DNA of 64,000 bases from Symbiotaphrina buchneri (GCA_001599915.1 BCIG01000008.1:124001-188000), one strand, 5' to 3'. Shown: positions 34,451 to 46,012, counted from the first letter of the stretch. The notes: generated from the sequence alone by a model not told the origin. Program-made: numbers and translations.

Positions 34451-37325
34451 GCTGCACAGGGGTTGAATATGACTCGTCTTATGAAGTGCTGAGTCACGGC
34501 TCCTCTTGCTTCATGATGGACCTCCTCTTCAATTGCTTTTGCTTTTGAGGGTGTGAACTTCCCTCCACCCTTGAGAAGCGAAAACGGCTGTATTGACAAC
34601 GTTGCTGCACGGCTATGCGGTGGGGTATGATTCAGGGACAGAACTCAATTGAAATGTCGCGAAGCCAGAAAAGGCTTGTTTCGACCCAAGGTCTTCTGGG
34701 TCAACACGTGAGGGCAACGCGGTGGTCAACCACAACAGTAGGTGTGGACTGGTAGAACGAAGACGAAGTAGTAGCCCCTACACCAGAGGTTCGCAATGCG
34801 GTGCCAAGTGTGAAACAATGGCGAACAGACGGCAATTCTTCTCCGATAAGATATGTACAAGGTATTGACTGCTCTGAGACGTCACCCTCAGCTCATTATA
34901 TAGTTGGGAAAAATAAGGAGACGGCTCCACTGAAGCTTACAAGGAAGTGAAAACACGCGAGCGGGGAGTCCGTGTGGACCCTTGGGGCCGAAGCGCATTT
35001 GCGTCCATACCAGCGTATCGCCGGCCGTATTGGTGGCTGAAGAAAGCCCCTACTTAGAATCATGACAAGTTGTTGAAGAAGTCTAGCGTCAGGCATGTCA
35101 AGGCGTGCAGAAGCCATCTTGCTTCAGAAAATGCGACCCGTTTGAGACTCACTCGTGCCTGTCTAAGCCGTATGGAGATTTATGGAGCAAGCGCCTTGCC
35201 TTACCTTAGTCAAAAGTAGAGCCAATGCGACATGTTACTACTCCATGTACTCTCTGCTTTGCCGCATTTCGATTCAGACTCACATGACATTTGGTAGAGC
35301 CAGCCGCAATACCGGGTAGGCTTCTCGGTCCGTCCAGACTCCGTTCAACCGACCTGACGAGGCATACCCGCTCGCAACTCTTTCTGTGCTGGACCACAAA
35401 TGAGTCCAAACTTTTGGTGCACGGTTTCCGGCGGATTGGCGTGATTTTGTTGTGTATGTTTAGAGCGCCTCGCGCTTCCTGGTTCAGTAAAGTCTCGGCA
35501 TACTTGTTATCGAGGTGTTTGAACCATCGATACATCTAGTAGTTGAGTCTGGCTAAACAGGGTCCTGTGATATGCCTGATGCCGATCAGAGATCCAGCCC
35601 AGGGTTACCGACGGCTATCAGTGGCCGTGGTAATGATTAGACTTTCGAACTCGGCACTTTAGAAGGAGGCTTGTCCGTGCACAGCAACTGCTTCAAGAGG
35701 CCTCGAACTAGGTAAGTAGGAGGATGTAAATGAGACAGGCTGCAGCCATCATTGATGTGTAGCTTTAGAGAAGCAAGCGCCCAAGCCTAGAAGAGAGACC
35801 ATGTCATTCAATGGCAGGGCCTGTGAGCTAGACCACAAGCTCTCAAGGTCTATAAACCGGAGCCATCACGAAGTCCGGGCTGTTTGTCAAAACAGCAACA
35901 ACAGGCCAAGCCATCCGGCTAGTGTCTTGTGGTTTGCTCCGTACCCGCTAGCGTTATGGCGACTCCGATGACCGAGGGAATCGGCGCTGTGGGGGGTGTC
36001 GGCAGTGGGCAGGCGCACCGCTCTCGAGCGCCTGCCGCCTGAACCGTTGGACCTAGAGCTCACACCGGTAGTAAGGTAGGCGGCTCCTTAGGCAGTTTCC
36101 TTTCCCGTTTCAGTGTAATCCCCTCGTTTTAAAGTTCACATAGCGCATACCCCAACACACGACACACGACGGTTCGTCCGCCGTGGCCGGCGAGCTGTCA
36201 CTTCGGACAATATTTTGCAACATGCCCATTTATTCTTATCGACCCCACTTTAAGTCCTCTGTTGCCATTCTGCCGTTGTACCTGGATCTTTCCACTCTTG
36301 GAGCGGCGACATACCTTATAACAACATCGATATTGGGATGGGTCCAGTTCTAGACCAATTCTCCCCGTGTGGACTTTGGAAGTCGCCAGCTTTGCAGTGG
36401 AAAAAGCGACGCCTGCTTGATGTGCGATGTGTTTGGATTGCGAGAGAGGAATCGTAAAATTGAATGGCATAGTATGCCTGAGCTCGCAGGTTGGTAGCTT
36501 GCTTCGTGTCAACGGCGTGAACTCGAAAGACGAGACAATCTCCCCTGCATAACGTACCTACATTCGTCCTTCTCCAAGCCTCCTGCAGGAGAGGGATCCT
36601 GTGGGCTCTTGTCGGTTGCAGGACGGAGTCGGTTATGGTTCTATCTCGCTTCCGCCTGCACAGGCGACAGGGAGGGACTCCTGCAGGATCTCCGTCAACG
36701 GCTATGCAGGCAGGGAACATGGTTGTTTTGGGTGAGAGTGTGCCTTGATCGCTACGAACATTTCAAATGGCCCCTGCTCGACTGGCCGGACTTAGACGCA
36801 GCAATTTTACGCCTCGTCTCAGGATTCACTCCCTTTGATGCTTCACAGACTACCCTAGGTACCTAATTGGAGAACACAATCTATAGATACCATTCGTGAG
36901 AAAGTGAATATAGTTAAGCTTAATTAGCGTTCGTCCCGTCCTCCTTCAGTCACTGTGCACGGTCGTACGAAATACAGCGTACAAAAAGGCTAATCCAACC
37001 AGAGGTGCTCTGGACAGGTCTAGCCAGGTCGTTTCCCCCTCTCGCTACCCTCCAGCTCCAGAATCTCCACTCCGCCCCTCAACACCGATGCGAACCGAAC
37101 AGCTACAAACTCCGCCATGTCAAGCATGTGAAGACATATTCCGAGGCATGGCAGCTTTAGCTCGGCTCTCATTGTCACACCTGCCGATTGTTCGTCAGCT
37201 TTTCCTGGCCCCAGTGGCTTGATGGAAAACCTAAGAGCATCGCAGAGCATCGCACAGTCAATTGGACTCTGCAATGATGAGTACACGTACAGACACGCTA
37301 GCCATCTGCAGGTGATATAACAGAC
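34451..37325. other. 2.9-kb gene-poor region
   Basis: bZIP promoter followed by sequence without a recognisable gene. A short GC-rich hairpin lies at 36008-36036 inside a 28-codon frame (35956-36042). Minus-strand frames near 36316-36720 and 37020-37484 look coding-like in composition but match no family I know. Confidence 0.45.
36008..36036. other. perfect 9-bp hairpin
   Basis: Arms GGCAGGCGC (36008-36016) and GCGCCTGCC (36028-36036) flank an 11-nt loop. No neighbouring gene explains it. Confidence 0.6.
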
Positions 37326-37406
37326 TACAAGGGCGGGTCCGTGCTCCGCATGCTCAGTTCCTATCTTGGCAAAGAGACGTTCCTGCGCGGGGTCTCGAGG
37401 TACTTG
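37326..37406 (+). pseudogene. 27-codon fragment of an M1 zinc aminopeptidase
   Basis: One plus-strand frame reads YKGGSVLRMLSSYLGKETF, then LRGVSRYL. This is the helix that follows the zinc site in M1 (aminopeptidase N / Aap1-type) peptidases, where the family has a KG(A/G)SVLRML motif. Neither the GAMEN nor the HExxH motif, nor any C-terminal part, is found nearby, and the frame changes character immediately after RYL. It is an isolated exon-sized relic, possibly deposited by a transposon or left by gene loss. Confidence 0.65.
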
Positions 37407-37549
37407 GATTGTCTGATCAATCTGCCAGGCATACCGTTGGTGGACTCCTGCGCATTTTCCCCGGTACTCGCAGCAAGCAAACACCGTATTTCCTGGTCAC
37501 GGACCTTTAGGCCTCCCGTCACCAGAACATCATCCGGGTTTCGAGTTGA

Positions 37550-38971
37550 GCTACGGCAGTGAGGGTCAACAGTCCGTGCATACCGGTACTTCATCGGCTC
37601 CGCGCCATTGCCCCCGGCTGGGTGACGCCACATACTTTGTACCCGCCTACATTCCCTTGCGTCTTTCCTCACTCATGGCGTTCGTCCCGTTCTATTTTGC
37701 AAGCACTTCGCTATCAAGTCTTCCTTTGTCCCTACCTGGGGGCTTTTCCTCCATCATCCCCTGAACCCCCAAACCCTGATGTCCAGTGTCACATTCTGTC
37801 CGTGGATGTGCAGAAGCTTATGCTAGAGGCGTGATTTCCTGGCGTTCCTGCAGCTGATGCCAATCTAAAAAGAGGATCAATTGTGAGCGATTATTCGATT
37901 TGACCTTCCCTCCAAATATCGGCTAAGGCCGACTTTCAAGACGCTCTTTCCAAATTTGAAGGCGATGATATCGGACTTGTCCGACCTTTTGCGATCAAGA
38001 TCGATGATGTTCTTCTCTCATCAAAGGCATCATGCATTGCACTACTGCGAGAGTATACCTTGCCTAAGGCGTCCAATGCTGGAACGGGTCCTTTGCTTCT
38101 CAACATTTACTGCGGCGGCCTGATCGTCCGGAAAGGCGATGACGGCCTGACGTATGTGCGGGCCGGGCCCTGATACGACTGGTCAAGTTGCACTTTAGGA
38201 GAGTTTCTGACGACAGGGCTGCTTACCCTTTCTCGGCGCATCCTTTATCGACCTCCTTACCCCATGGGTTACCGCCGTTCCCAGACAGTGGGGGAGACTT
38301 TCTCCTTGGGCCAGACCCCCAGTTCATGTCTGACCGGCTTCGAAGTTGTAGACCTTACCTAGAGATGCTCCATCCTCAGTCATTTCTTTCTTTGATGGCT
38401 TGTTGCGGACGCAGTCTGATCGCTTAGACTCTACGAGCCTGCTTGGTCAATGTATGATGCCCACATCGCATAGCACTCGGGCTTGCGGTATTCGGCATCA
38501 GTGGCATGGCTGATCGGTAATGAGCGCTATCGACCTAACTTTCACCACTTTAAGGAGCATTACATGGCAACTATCCACATACTTAAGACTTTGGGCTTTC
38601 GATATTGATACTTTCTGAGAGACAGTACGGCTAATTTCCAGGACTTCACGAGGCAGACTAGCCCATTTGATATCCTGGAATTAGATTGCACTCAGGCTCT
38701 CTGCAGTAAAGGTTGGAAGACAAATTCTGACAGTAAACAGCAGTGCATTTTCAATCTTCCGGGGTGTTCGCGTTTCTGTTTTGTGAACTGCAGCCATTTG
38801 CACTGGTGGGAAGTACCTGAAGGAAGAACGCCGCCGATTAAGCTGCAGACGGAGACCATGTGTTGCTGTGATTTTACTGATATCGAAGGAGGAAGAGTAC
38901 TCTGTAATCTCTCATCCATTGATAGAGAATATCAGAGGATCATCCACCCCATGTCTAATCAATCATCTTGA
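37550..38971 (+). pseudogene. unrecognised coding-like region, broken or multi-intron
   Basis: One plus-strand frame runs through about 470 codons with only eight stops (six TGA, two TAG, no TAA), far fewer than chance. Its longest open part is the last 120 codons (38609-38971). Two plausible introns, 37883-37927 (GTGAGC...CTAAG) and 38152-38198 (GTATGT...TTTAG), remove two stops. They join GSI to ADFQDALSKFEG, then GDDGLT to RVSDDRAAYPF and on to GGDFLLGPD in another frame, ending at 38425. Stops at 37832 and 38425 remain unexplained. Either this is a gene with more introns than I can place, or a decayed one. TGA and TAG stops fit C-to-T decay of CGA and CAG. I do not recognise the family. 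Confidence 0.4.
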
Positions 38972-39403
38972 CGCCGGCCCTAATCACGTAAGTCCCCTTT
39001 ACTTTTTTTCCCTGGAAAGTCCAGCAAGACGATAACGATAACAATCGTTATCAAGCTCAGGGTCCTTGGCTGTGGCTGTGTGGCTTGGCCGATGTCACTA
39101 CTTCAGGTGATTGGCCCACTCTTGCCCCTGCCCGGGCGCTTACCGTCAACAAATGGTTGGCAGCATACGAATGCCCAGAAGCAGTCCTCCTTCCATCTTC
39201 CTCGATCTTGCTCACTTCTTTGCTTCTCTATTGGAAATTCTTCCTCCACGAGCTGCTGTCGAGCTTGTCTGTCACGATACGACCACTTTGACCCCAACTT
39301 GTCTCGCATACAGTCAGTGTGCAGTCGTCAGTTACTCGGAAGTGTCACAGGTCACCCCGCAGTAAGCTTAAATTAGGACTGCAACACTGTATCTTCCACC
39401 GCA
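38972..39403. other. promoter region of senescence-domain gene
   Basis: 432 bp upstream of the start at 39404. It holds the palindromic GATA cluster at 39031-39052; no gene. Confidence 0.55.
39031..39052. promoter_or_regulatory. palindromic cluster of GATA-factor motifs
   Basis: Arms GATAACGAT and ATCGTTATC flank a 4-nt loop. The 22 bp contain two direct GATAA motifs and one inverted TTATC, about 350 bp upstream of the senescence-domain start. Closely spaced GATA motifs are typical binding sites of fungal GATA factors (AreA, SreA type). Binding is inferred. Confidence 0.45.
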
Positions 39404-41108
39404 ATGGCCGGTCACAACGATCCACGCCTCCTCTACTCCATTCCCGGCGTTAACGCCTACCACATTCAGAATGGAGAAGAATCTCCTCTCAATCCCTCTG
39501 GACCGCAAACACTATCGCTTCTTATGGTTCCTACGAGTTCTCCGTTCTCCGATCTTTCCTCTACGAATCCTCAAAATGCAGCGCCTGAAGAGGACTTCTA
39601 TTTGCACCTCCACCTACCTCCCGAGCTTGACCTGCCCCTCCCAGCAACAACTCAAATCTACCATAAACCTCCGTACAGCTACCTGATACCTCGCTGGGAC
39701 CTGGGTCCTGACAGCGGAGCTTTCACCCGCATTGAGTTTCCGCCTCTGGGTACAGGACCGGGAAAGACTTCACAAGAGGATATCGATACCTTTGAGACGA
39801 TACTAGCACAATGCACTGCATTCCTGGAACGAGCTCCTCCACCAAATCCCAGAAGTCCTGGTGCTCCCGGCGATCAGTTACCTGCATACAACCCAGCCGA
39901 CTATGCTTCAGGGGGCTTGGGATCGCATGGAGATGCCCATACTGGTAAAGAGAACCACCAAGGACACATTGTTCTCGTCGATGAAGAGGACGGAAGTGTC
40001 GTTGGAGAACTCAGCGAAGGATTCAACATTGTTGAGGACCCCAAGCTACAGCATGGCTCTAAGAGTGAGTCTCCTTCTTTACAATGTCTTATCAGATGCT
40101 AATGCGCTTGCAGATCCGGTAGAAATCACCATGCCAGAGACCGGCAACCAAGTACTTGTCCAACCAGCCGACCCTCGTGCCCTGCATCCCGCCTACGCCA
40201 AATCCTCGCTCGTCTCTGGTGCAGCCTCCGCCTCCCGTCTGATTGTCACCACCAGTAATTTGCTCTCTAATGCATTGCAATCTGGCGCTACGACCTTCAC
40301 ACAAAAGGTGAAGCCTGCTTCACAACCAATGACCTTCTCCCCGACCACCCATGCCCGGGTCCGCAAACTCAACACACTCTCCGCCTCGGGCCTTGCCCTC
40401 TCCTCCAAGACTGTCGGGCAGATCAATAAGTACGCACAAAACGTCGGCGCATCCCTATCCCGCCGCTCGGAGCGCCCCGGGCACGGCACCAAAGGGTCCG
40501 GAGACTACAAGCCCGGCATCCTGAACAAATCGATGATGGCCTTCTCCACCATCGCCGACGGGATCGACTACGCGGGCAAGCAACTCCTCTCCTCTGGTTC
40601 CACAGCCGCCAGCACGGTCGTAGGGCACCGGTACGGCGAGGACGCGCGCAAGATCGCCAACGAGGTCAGCGGGTCGGTGCGGCACGTGGCGCTCGTGTAC
40701 ATCGACGCGGCGGGCGTGTCACGGCGCGCCGTTGTCAAGAGCGTCGCCAAGGGCATGGTCGTCGGCCGCGTCAAGGGCGGTGGTGACCTCGTTGTCGGCG
40801 CGGGAGATGGCGGCGTCGTGCCCCCTGAGGCGAAAGAGCGTATTGCTGGCGATGTCGCCCATGGTGCGGCGCCCCAGCCGGGATTTGCGCCTGAGAAGAG
40901 CGGATGGGGGCCTAGTGGCGTGTATGGTAGTGGTAGTGGTAGTGCTGCTGGTGGTGGCAGTGACGCCGTCGCCGGGGGCAGAGGGACTCCGGATGTGGTC
41001 CAGGAGGGCTACGGTACGTATGGATACGGCGGTGCGGGCACTGGGACGGCGAAGACGGGCCCGGGAGAGTCTCTGCATGGGCAGTCGGCGGCGAGGACGA
41101 AGCGGTAG
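39404..41108 (+). CDS. spartin/senescence-domain protein
   Basis: Two exons (39404-40064 and 40114-41108, intron 49 bp) give 551 aa. The N-terminal third (DPRLLYSIPGVNAYHI...) is a beta-rich region common in fungal members. Residues of about 240-430 form the Senescence/spartin domain: SRLIVTTSNLLSNALQSG, SGLALSSKTVGQINKYAQNV, IADGIDYAGKQLL, then VGHRYGEDARKIA and VSRRAVVKSVAKGM. Plant and animal relatives bind lipids and act at lipid droplets or endosomes; a similar membrane role is inferred. The C-terminus is a Gly/Ser/Ala low-complexity tail. The gene converges on the disordered-protein gene 1.3 kb away. Confidence 0.87.
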
Positions 41109-42431
41109 GGCGGTGCGGTGTTCGTACATGTTTGGTGGAAGTCAGAGTTATGAATAGGGGGAAGTCAGGGGGTATGAATATGGAGAAGCCAGGGTCGTTT
41201 TGGTATGTAGGATGGCATTGTTATGGGATGGATGACTTGAATGAATTACCGTGCTGCAGATATGGTTCTTTAGGTGGTTGCTGGTTATGCAGATAGGACA
41301 TAGGACTTAGCACATAGCATGTAGCACATGAATGATATGATACGATCCGATCCGACCCAACAACATCTTTCCGCCAGTCACAGGTGGGACCGTTCTGAGG
41401 CGCTCTTCAAGATCTTGATGGGCTTTTGCAATTGCGAACCGCTGTGTGTGGTTTCTCACAGTCATACTGGAAGCCTTACTGCGAAGCCAGCCAGCTGTTC
41501 CAGTCACGTAGCTGCGAGAAGATGACCTTGATACGCAGGAGAAGTAGAAGTATAGTCATATTCATCAAAAATGCATTTTCGCTCATTCTCATCTCGCTCT
41601 CTCCCCTAGCCAGCTAGCGATCCTAGATAGGAATGACTATCTTAGGAACCCGTGGTGGTAGCTATGATCCAAAAGCTCGCCCGTCCGCATATCCCATCCC
41701 ATCCCATCCCATCCGTCGCATTCCCGGGTGCGTGCTACTTCCGACCCAGATCCAAGAAGCCAAAAGATCGTCCATAACGCCATCGCCGTTTCATCATCCG
41801 CCATGCATCAGATGCCCGACTTGCTTGCCATGAGCCTCAATGAGCGCGGGTGAGTCTGTCCAACTTCGATCACCCGGCCTCCAGGGGCGCAACCACGAAA
41901 ACCGCCTTCCAGACGCCCAACCCGCCAAAATAAAGCAATCCAAAACGAAAACCGGAAGCCAGAGGCCCAAAAGCAGAGAAGGAACAGCTGACCAAGAATA
42001 AACACTGAAGAAAGAACGCCGCGCTGATGTGATTCCCGAAAGCAAAGCAAAGCAAAAGCAAAGCAAAAAGCAAAAAGCAAGTATTGCCGGGTAATGAAAG
42101 CAAAAATCGACACCAAAAATCGGTCTGCGGTGATTTTGTGAGCCCCTATGCATAATATGCAGGAAGAAGACACGACCAGGGACGCTGCATGGTCGGAGCT
42201 AAGACTCGGATGAAGGAGGCTGTGTTGACGTAGTATGCCTTTGTCGTTTGCATCCGATGTGGGGGTTGATAAGCCCACCATGCAGCTGAACCAAATGTCG
42301 AGGAAGAGAATGTTCAATTGCGCGATAAATGGAGGTGGTAGATTTGACGGCAAGCGACGGATAGCATAATCTTTGTCCACCCCAATTGGCATCGAGGTAG
42401 ATCGAATCGTCCCGCAATCAGATCCTCCCAC
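41109..42431. other. convergent intergenic region with simple repeats
   Basis: No gene. Contains an (ATCCC)n tract at about 41691-41714 and an A-rich GCAAA repeat at 42041-42080. Confidence 0.6.
42041..42080. repeat. degenerate (GCAAA)n tract
   Basis: Alternating AGCAAA, AGCAAAA and AGCAAAAA units without interruption. Noncoding. Confidence 0.8.
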
Positions 42432-43970
42432 TCAGTGCCTTGCATTGTTCATCTTCCTCTTCATCTTAAACACCCTCGTCCTCAACCAGGTCAAGAACCG
42501 CACCCACCGACTTTTAGCCGCTTTCTTCGCCGACATGTTCGTCCCCATCCGCTGAGTCCGTTTCTCGCCCTGCGATCCACGAACAGGTTGTTCACTCTGC
42601 CGCATAGTTGCATAAGAGCGGCCAGCGACTGGTTCCACCTTCTCATTGGAGCCTACACTGTCTCCATGTCTCCGTTGCTGGTGAGCAAGGAGTTGGCGGT
42701 CTCGAGCTTCGTTTCGTCGACGAGCCGCTTCTTCCTTTGCTTCTCGTTTCTTCTGAGCGCGCTGCTCCTCCTTTTCAGCTTTGCGTGCTTTCGCTTCTTC
42801 TCGTTCAGTGAAAGCCTGTCGCGCTGCGCGGATTGAAGCTGCGCGCGCAGCTGGGTCTTGAGGGCTGTCGCGACTGCGCAGACGAAAAGGAATGTCGATT
42901 GAAGGGCGGTTGGAGTACGATGGAGACTGTGCAATGGTCTCAGTGGGGCTGCTCATGTGTGCAGCAGGTGGGACAAAGGACAGGGAGAGGTTCGAGCGAG
43001 AGGGTTGGGGTGTAATGCGGTGGAGAGATGCACTGCTGGGCGGATTGGTATCGAGACGGAGTGGAGGTTGAGTAACGTAATGTGCCGAAGTCAAATCTGA
43101 TGTTGTGCGCGCCATTGAATGAGGGTAGAATTCAGGCGAGGAGTCACGGTCAGCCTCCTCCTCTTCCAAATCACCGGCGAGCATTCCGGGGTTTGAAATC
43201 GATTGCGCGACGGTTGGAGTGTATGGTCGTGGTGTTTGTCGCATAGGGTGCGAAAACTGGCCGCCTGGGCGCTGTGGGTTGCTGCCACTGGAGATGTGTG
43301 AGCCACCACTTGTTGAGCGATTATGCGATACGCTCTTCCTCCCCGTCGGAGTGTAGGTTCCTTCCACAGATGATCTCGCCAAATCCGTGTATATTCCCAG
43401 TCCTTCGTTCTCGTACATGGGTCGCGATAGATCTAGCGAAGTGCTTTCCTTCGCACCCAATTTGCGGAGGAATGGCTTAATCTTCGTTTTGCTCCTCGAT
43501 GACGGCAGGGAGGGAGATTCGTTCAACGACTCTTCGTGAAGTATTGAAGGGGACGTTGTACTACCATATGAAAAAGTGGATGACGAGTGCAGTTGGTATC
43601 TAGCCGAGGAGTCCGCCGAGGCACCGGGATGTGCTGTTGTAGGCTCCGTGTTGCGTTTATGCAACTTCCCATGCGTGGCGGATGCTATTCTTGCAGCCCT
43701 CAGTGCTCCAGAATCTGGAGAGTGGCCAGATTTGGACATTTTTGAAGACGCATTGGTTGTGGTGGTGAGCTCAGGCTGGCTGAGTTTGTAGTGCCCGTAC
43801 GGGCCGGAAGAGTCGGATCTGACCGAGGGTTGATACGAGGTCGCTGTAGTCGAGTTGGACTGCGACCGTGAGGTCCTCGATGTGGTTGAGGAATAATGAG
43901 AAGGCAAACTCATCCCCGTGTGCTGGGGAGAGAGCGGCTTAGGAGTGTTGTAGGGTAGCAGCGTCGCCAT
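42432..43970 (-). CDS. disordered Ser-rich protein with charged coiled coil
   Basis: Intronless 512-aa frame of uniform composition. Residues 1-370 are Ser/Thr/Pro-rich and disordered with repeated RS/RT phosphosite-like motifs. Residues of about 385-440 form a strongly charged helix (EEAKARKAEKEEQRAQKK and following), a likely coiled coil. The last 30 residues are a basic amphipathic helix with three Trp/Phe pairs (WVRFLTWLRTRVFKMKRK), which could bind a membrane. I know no named family. The long open frame and consistent design argue for a real gene; conservation across related fungi is expected but unchecked. Confidence 0.7.
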   Translation of the reverse strand: MATLLPYNTPKPLSPQHTGMSLPSHYSSTTSRTSRSQSNSTTATSYQPSVRSDSSGPYGHYKLSQPELTTTTNASSKMSKSGHSPDSGALRAARIASATHGKLHKRNTEPTTAHPGASADSSARYQLHSSSTFSYGSTTSPSILHEESLNESPSLPSSRSKTKIKPFLRKLGAKESTSLDLSRPMYENEGLGIYTDLARSSVEGTYTPTGRKSVSHNRSTSGGSHISSGSNPQRPGGQFSHPMRQTPRPYTPTVAQSISNPGMLAGDLEEEEADRDSSPEFYPHSMARTTSDLTSAHYVTQPPLRLDTNPPSSASLHRITPQPSRSNLSLSFVPPAAHMSSPTETIAQSPSYSNRPSIDIPFRLRSRDSPQDPAARAASIRAARQAFTEREEAKARKAEKEEQRAQKKREAKEEAARRRNEARDRQLLAHQQRRHGDSVGSNEKVEPVAGRSYATMRQSEQPVRGSQGEKRTQRMGTNMSAKKAAKSRWVRFLTWLRTRVFKMKRKMNNARH

Positions 43971-45215
43971 GTCTGAGGCTGTGTTGACGATCGCTATTCC
44001 GCTCGACTTTGTAGAAGCAAGCGGTAAGGCTTAGGGTCGAAGACCACCACGTCGCGTGCCAAGTTTGGTGTTACCGTCTCATGGTCGTGATGTTTGACGT
44101 GTGTGAGGATGACAGGAAGAGGACTCCAGTATCCGGATTGTGGATTGTAAGCATACGAGAATAACGTGTGATAGCAAGGGCGGCGTAACAGAGGGGGAAG
44201 CAGGCGCCTAGGAGAGTGTAAGGGCTAGAGTTGAGTGGGCGGAAGAAGAACCCTGCAAGATAAGGTACCTCCGTAGTTGCGCGGAGCTGAAAGAGGAGGA
44301 TAATAAGCAAAGCGATTGCGCCTCGGGCCCGGAACGTGAAGGCCTGGAAGCAGCAGCTAACTGTCGAATGTTGCTAGGGGCCCTGCGAGTGAATCTGTGA
44401 CAGCGAATTATTTGGAAGGGGTGGGGCACTGGCATGCCACCGGGCCGGTTAAACGACGCGATCACTGGAGAAACTGGGAAACACTATTTGTATCAGTTAC
44501 GAGAAACGCGCGTTGGCTCAGGCTAACATCTTTGTACCAACTACCTAGGGTACGGTATGGTTACGAGCTGCGATCTTCCCCAGCATTCCAATTCCCAGCC
44601 GGCCAAGCGGGCAACGGTGATTGGCTCATTCACCAGCTGAACTGCCAGGGTGCAGCTGAAAGTCCCAGGTTAGGATAGACTGTCGATCAGGAACAAGTCA
44701 TCAAACAAGTAAATGATCGCTTCATCCATGACGGAAACAGCATGTGTGTGGTGATCAACGTGTGGGGGATCGGAGCGGATCCATACGGACCGCCCATCGA
44801 CAACCTTGGCAGCACTTCATGAGGCATAGCCAACTGTCAATCCTAGCCGCATGCGAAGATGTTCGCATCACCCACCCACACGGGAACCGCTCCGTTTCAA
44901 GCAACCATGTTTCAGGACAGCGCAACGTGAGCGACCTCGGAGCCTTGCTCGCAGCCTCGCAAGCAGACGCAAGGCACAAACTTGCCGAGGCCCAAGCTCT
45001 GAAGCCCAAACAAATACCCGACTGTGGCATGATAATATGAAATGACGTAGGCCAGCGCATTCGTCAATGTGTGCAATGTCCTCGACCCTAATCGTTCTTG
45101 TCTGGAGGTGAGAGAGCTACCAGAAAACGGACGGCGCGCTTTCTCAAGTTTGGAATTGTTCCGAGGCACGAACCGCCTCCAATCATGTTGTCTCTGCCCA
45201 AGGGTATCACGACAT
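43971..45215. other. intergenic, no supported gene
   Basis: Promoter of the disordered-protein gene and 3' flank of the UCH gene. Short minus frames at 44071-44310 and 44208-44465 carry no recognisable domain. Confidence 0.55.
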
Positions 45216-46012
45216 TCATCTCGATGCCGGCGCCAATGCAATGCAGCTGAACCTCAGATCTCCCCCTCCGTGCTCCTTCTCCATCTTGATAACCCTTCTG
45301 ATGCCGAGATCCAGCGCCCTCGGATGCAGCAGATCCTCCTCGTCATCCAGCAACCCCCGATCCAGCGGACCCTTCCTTGAGCCTTCCAATTCCCACAGAT
45401 GCCCTGCTTTATCCTTCACGAAAGCCACGAAATGATGCCCCAAACGATCCTGTTCTTCCAGCACCGGAGGCTCTGTATCTCCAAGGTTGGCTACTGACTT
45501 GTGTGCCGCCTCGAACGCCTCCGAATCATGTAGCATATCAGCTCTTTCTTGCCATTTGAGCGGGATGGCGTCGTTGCGCAGCTTCTCCAGATCACTCCCG
45601 GGAGTAATATAGTCCGCAGCCGGTCCGTTCATCAGACAGTGTATGAGTCCGATAGAACCACATGCATGCCCAATGGTCTGTTTGAACCATATCACTGCTT
45701 CCTCTGGGCCATAGCCTGGATATTCGTCCTTTGCGCTGTCCTCGGCGATCCGTTCTTCTTTCCAGATAGGTGTTATCGGTATGATGACGAGGAGAGCATA
45801 GACCGGCCGAGGGATCAAAGACAGAAGATCTGGATCATCGAATGAAAAGACGTCGTAGAATTGGAGAGCCTCGGAGAAACCAAGCTTTGCCGCGAGCTGG
45901 TTCATCACCTCTGGATTATTCTCTACGATCCATGTCTTCAGCATCGAAAGCATGGGAAGGTACCACTGTTGAACATCAACGTACCCAGCATAGTAAAAAC
46001 CTTCTTTGCCAT
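45216..46012 (-). CDS. ubiquitin C-terminal hydrolase (UCH, peptidase C12)
   Basis: Deubiquitinase of the UCH-L3/Yuh1 type, trimming small adducts from the ubiquitin C-terminus. The 28-bp first exon (46012-45985, MAKKVFTML) and a 62-bp intron (45923-45984) join to ENNPEVMNQLA, the standard start of the family; total 244 aa. The oxyanion Gln (Q91), nucleophile Cys (C97 in QTIGHACGSIGL) and His (H173 in GHHFVAF) are present. The third triad position, Asp in the animal LYELDG motif, is Glu here (E189 in LWELEGSRKGP). The open frame upstream of 46012 is intron and leader. It is divergent from het-c across 553 bp. Confidence 0.9.

Noticed and set aside
36316-37484. Minus-strand open frames of 130-154 codons
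   Set aside because: Some composition looks coding, but I find no family signature or start/stop logic, and they sit antisense to the M1 fragment region.
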